From contig DHSB01000053.1 of assembly GCA_002408385.1 (NCBI GenBank), forward strand, positions 1 to 17,537: a stretch of DNA of 17,537 nucleotides, read 5' to 3'. Positions within the stretch are counted from its first letter, which is position 1. The number at the start of each line of letters is the position of its first letter. Of this stretch, positions 15,694 through 17,537 are shown in pieces. The translations under genes were made by a program, and so were the position numbers. This stretch comes from Myxococcales bacterium UBA5297. GTDB taxonomy: Bacteria; Myxococcota; Myxococcia; Myxococcales; UBA5297. The notes under the pieces were generated by a model that was not told the origin of the DNA, made no database searches, and saw only the letters and a program-made list of their open reading frames with translations.

Positions 15694-16344
15694 TCAGTGA
15701 GCTCTCTCGAGGTGGTCGGCGCCCGCATTGAGCAGGGCTGCGATGCCGCGCCTGGCGATGGTGACGACCTTGCGGCGCGAGGCGGAGGGCGAGTCCGTAT
15801 AGAGGCGCGAGACCTTGTGATCGAGCTCGCTCGCGCCCCACACCAGAACAAGCTGTGCCCACTCCAGATCGGCCTTGGCCTTGTCTTGAGTTCGGCGCTC
15901 GGTGCCATCGATGAGCCGAAGCTGCCAGCCGTCAGGCTTCAGGTGCTCGAGCTCATCGCGCACGCTCGGTGAGCCGCCAACGACCACAACGCGTGAGATG
16001 CCTCGATGGTCGCAGGCGGCCGCGAGCCGGCGCATCGCCTTGCGGTTGTCGGAGCCGCCGCAGTACTCGCAGGCGCGCGGCTCGATCACCGCGAGCAGCT
16101 CGCTCCCCGGCTTCTGGCGCCGAAGCGCGCTGCGGCAGACCTCGTCGGCGCAGGCGCGGGCGAAGGTCGCGTCGAGCAGCGCGCGGACCTTGGGGAGTTT
16201 CTCCTCGCTGATGCGGGTCTTGCGCGCGTGCGTCAGGCCCGCCTTCTCAAGGGCGCTGCGCGCCGCCCGCTGAGCGGACTGTTCACCGAAGCCAAGCTCG
16301 CCGAGGACCTGGGTGATCTCCGGATCAGGAGCGCGCCTTGCCAT
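15694..16344 (-). CDS. Unrecognised protein, DUF2325-like C-terminal half
   Basis: This 216-residue protein is not recognised with confidence. The N-terminal third (residues about 1-75) is helical and charged ([19 protein letters not shown], then [17 protein letters not shown]). A cysteine cluster follows: C65, C70, and the pair in CEYCGG (C92, C95), with C111 later. Residues 115-205 read like a Rossmann-type half: [59 protein letters not shown] and [14 protein letters not shown]. This pattern of a VVVGG strand, an aspartate-rich middle, and a V-W-G-A-S-x-L-x-H-K-V segment resembles DUF2325 proteins, of unknown function. The ATG at 16344 is preceded by GGGGGGAAGG on the minus strand. It overlaps the end of rnhB by 20 bases and ends one base before the PilZ gene. 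Confidence 0.7.
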   Translation of the reverse strand: MARRAPDPEITQVLGELGFGEQSAQRAARSALEKAGLTHARKTRISEEKLPKVRALLDATFARACADEVCRSALRRQKPGSELLAVIEPRACEYCGGSDNRKAMRRLAAACDHRGISRVVVVGGSPSVRDELEHLKPDGWQLRLIDGTERRTQDKAKADLEWAQLVLVWGASELDHKVSRLYTDSPSASRRKVVTIARRGIAALLNAGADHLERAH

Positions 16345-17173
16345 CCTTCCCCCCGGTGAACGGCAACTGCGCCTGAATTGGAAGAAGCCCGAGCGCCGCG
16401 CGCACCGGCGCGTAGCTTCGCCGGTGAATCGGGCAGACGCCCAGACGCTCGAGAGCCTCGAAGTGCTCGGCGGTCGGATACCCCTTGTGCTGGGCAAAGC
16501 CGTAGCCGGGATAGACCGAGTCAAATTCGGTGAGCTTCCGATCGCGGGCAGTCTTGGCGAGGATGCTCGCGGCCGCGATGGTCAACGAGAGCGCGTCGCC
16601 GTGGACGATGCCACGCTGCGGGATGTCGACCTCGGGCACCTTGCGCGCGTCGACGAGCAGGAAGTCGGGCTTGACCGACAGGCCGACGACCGCCCGGTGC
16701 ATGGCGAGCAGGGATGCGTGGTAAGGGTTGAGCGCATCAATCTCGGCGGGCTCGGCGGAGCCCAAACTCCAAGCGATGGCCGCTTCCTTGATCTGCTTTT
16801 CGAGCGCCTCGCGCTGGGCCGCGTCGAGCTTCTTTGAGTCGTCGATCCCGCGGGGCCGGAAGTCGTGCGGGAGGATGCACGCTGCGGCGACGACCGGACC
16901 GGCGAGAGGCGCGACACCCGCTTCGTCGACGCCGGCGATCGCCTGGTAGCCGGTGGACCAGAGCTCGCGCTCGTGCTCGAGGAGATGTCGCAGGCGTTGA
17001 CCTTCTGCCCGGTTCTCGCGCTGACGGGTGGCGAGGCGCTTGGCCAGGTCCTGAGCGCCGCGGCGCGGATCGGCCTGCAAGGATTCGAGCAGACCCGAGG
17101 GCAGGGCGGCGCCCTCGTCGAGGTAGCGCTTTCGCAGGTCGGCGAGCGGCAGGCTGGCGGCGTCCTTTCCCAT
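16325..17173 (-). CDS. rnhB: Ribonuclease HII with N-terminal extension
   Basis: This 282-residue protein is RNase HII, which removes ribonucleotides from DNA and cleaves RNA-DNA hybrids. The catalytic residues are in place: D83 and E84 in AGVDEAG, D175 in [10 protein letters not shown], and D211 in [24 protein letters not shown] (224-234) and HRRSYAPV (250-257) are also typical. The segment that normally reads GRG after DEA is GVA here (G86-V87-A88), so the arginine is missing. Residues 1-78 are a helical extension with a DPRRG-like block and an Arg-rich helix, similar to that of Bacillus-type RNase HII. The ATG at 17173 has no Shine-Dalgarno but a close -10-like element, so the message may be leaderless. 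The gene overlaps the next by 20 bases. Confidence 0.93.
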   Translation of the reverse strand: MGKDAASLPLADLRKRYLDEGAALPSGLLESLQADPRRGAQDLAKRLATRQRENRAEGQRLRHLLEHERELWSTGYQAIAGVDEAGVAPLAGPVVAAACILPHDFRPRGIDDSKKLDAAQREALEKQIKEAAIAWSLGSAEPAEIDALNPYHASLLAMHRAVVGLSVKPDFLLVDARKVPEVDIPQRGIVHGDALSLTIAAASILAKTARDRKLTEFDSVYPGYGFAQHKGYPTAEHFEALERLGVCPIHRRSYAPVRAALGLLPIQAQLPFTGGKDGKARS

Positions 17174-17181
17174 AGGCGCAG

Positions 17182-17187
17182 ACGATA
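17182..17187 (-). promoter_or_regulatory. Possible -10 box for rnhB
   Basis: On the minus strand GGCTATCGT precedes the rnhB ATG, with the TATCGT hexamer only eight bases from the start codon. The -35 position 17 bases upstream reads TTCCTC, a poor match. If this is the promoter, transcription would begin at or next to the ATG. Confidence 0.3.
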
Positions 17188-17298
17188 GCCGAGCGGTCCG
17201 TATCGAGGAAGCGCGGCGGGCCACGAGAGCTCACCCGTCCGGCGTGGAGTCCGATCCACGCGCCGCCGGAGAAAGGAAACTGTCGCCTGCCACATGAG

Positions 17299-17323
17299 GT
17301 TCTTTTCGACCGTCGAAAAGAAC
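17299..17323. promoter_or_regulatory. Perfect 11-bp hairpin or operator
   Basis: GTTCTTTTCGA (17299-17309) and TCGAAAAGAAC (17313-17323) are perfect reverse complements around CCG. The arms are A/T-rich in an otherwise GC-rich region. Neither side is followed by a T-tract, so a classical terminator is unlikely. A dimeric repressor site or a small RNA hairpin are alternatives. Confidence 0.6.
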
Positions 17324-17537
17324 GGAATGCCAGACTGCACCCGAGTTGGACACTTGGCGAGGGCGACTAGAAACACGACCCGTGTGATCTCGTCGGGATG
17401 GCCATCGCGGGCGCATTTCTAGCCGCAAAAGCCTGGGTACACGAACTGGCCGCCAATGGATTGACGCATCGTAGCTGGGACACGCAGACTGCCTAGGCAT
17501 GTGCCTGCGCGAGACGAACGACGACACGCTTACGCCG

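Larger units (their letters stand above)
17174..17537. other. 364-bp right-end region, no credible gene
   Basis: Apart from the possible rnhB -10 box and the perfect hairpin at 17299-17323, nothing is recognised. Short open frames are present on both strands but lack ribosome sites and family features. TGCCTAGGCA at 17490-17499 is a 10-base palindrome. A gene could begin beyond the window. Confidence 0.6.

Noticed and set aside
17398..17496. 32-codon plus-strand frame starting MAIAGAFLAAKAWVHEL
   Set aside because: Too short, with no Shine-Dalgarno and no match; probably chance, although a remnant of a decayed gene is possible.
17231..17527. 98-codon minus-strand frame at the right edge
   Set aside because: Its composition is not protein-like, it runs through the perfect hairpin at 17299-17323, and it has no ribosome site.

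Overview
The window is about 17.5 kb of GC-rich bacterial chromosome with tightly packed housekeeping genes. Long spurious open frames lie opposite the real genes, as high GC produces. The gene content (class II HMG-CoA reductase with a full set of mevalonate kinases and a type 2 IPP isomerase, a DUF465 protein, an AsmA-family protein, a PilZ protein) and the intergenic hairpin repeats fit an uncultured member of the Myxococcota or another former deltaproteobacterial lineage. This placement is an inference; no rRNA or marker tree is possible here.

Layout. (1) 205-5216, minus strand: a 1124-residue AsmA-family envelope protein with a repetitive charged coiled-coil tail, a 67-residue two-helix membrane protein resembling DUF6132, and a YebC/PmpR-family protein with a strong intrinsic terminator. 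(2) 5217-5868: divergent spacer without a credible gene. (3) 5869-8411, plus strand: glutamyl-tRNA synthetase (gltX), the t6A tRNA-modification protein TsaB, and a small DUF465/YdcH-like coiled-coil protein. (4) 8552-8947, minus strand: a lone DsrE-like protein. (5) 9312-15108, plus strand: the lower mevalonate pathway as five genes in the order fni, HMG-CoA reductase, mevalonate kinase, diphosphomevalonate decarboxylase, phosphomevalonate kinase. (6) 15318-17173, minus strand: RNase HII, an unrecognised protein with a DUF2325-like C-terminal half, and a small PilZ protein, with overlapping or 1-nt junctions. (7) 17174-17537: apparently non-coding, with one perfect hairpin.

How the genes work together. 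The five mevalonate genes would take HMG-CoA through mevalonate, mevalonate-5-phosphate and mevalonate-5-diphosphate to IPP, and interconvert IPP and DMAPP. Acetoacetyl-CoA thiolase and HMG-CoA synthase are not in the window and must be encoded elsewhere if the route runs from acetyl-CoA. gltX and tsaB both serve translation through tRNA, and YebC-family proteins are also linked to translation or transcription. The rnhB group couples a genome-maintenance nuclease to two proteins of unknown role.

The non-coding DNA is rich in structure: a 121/122-bp tandem duplication, two copies of a short GGGCGCA/TGCGCCC hairpin element, a larger composite inverted repeat with two recognisable copies and a third partial one running into the PilZ coding end, and a G9 homopolymer placed exactly between the -35 and -10 boxes proposed for the mevalonate operon. 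No tRNA, rRNA, CRISPR array, insertion sequence or phage gene was found.
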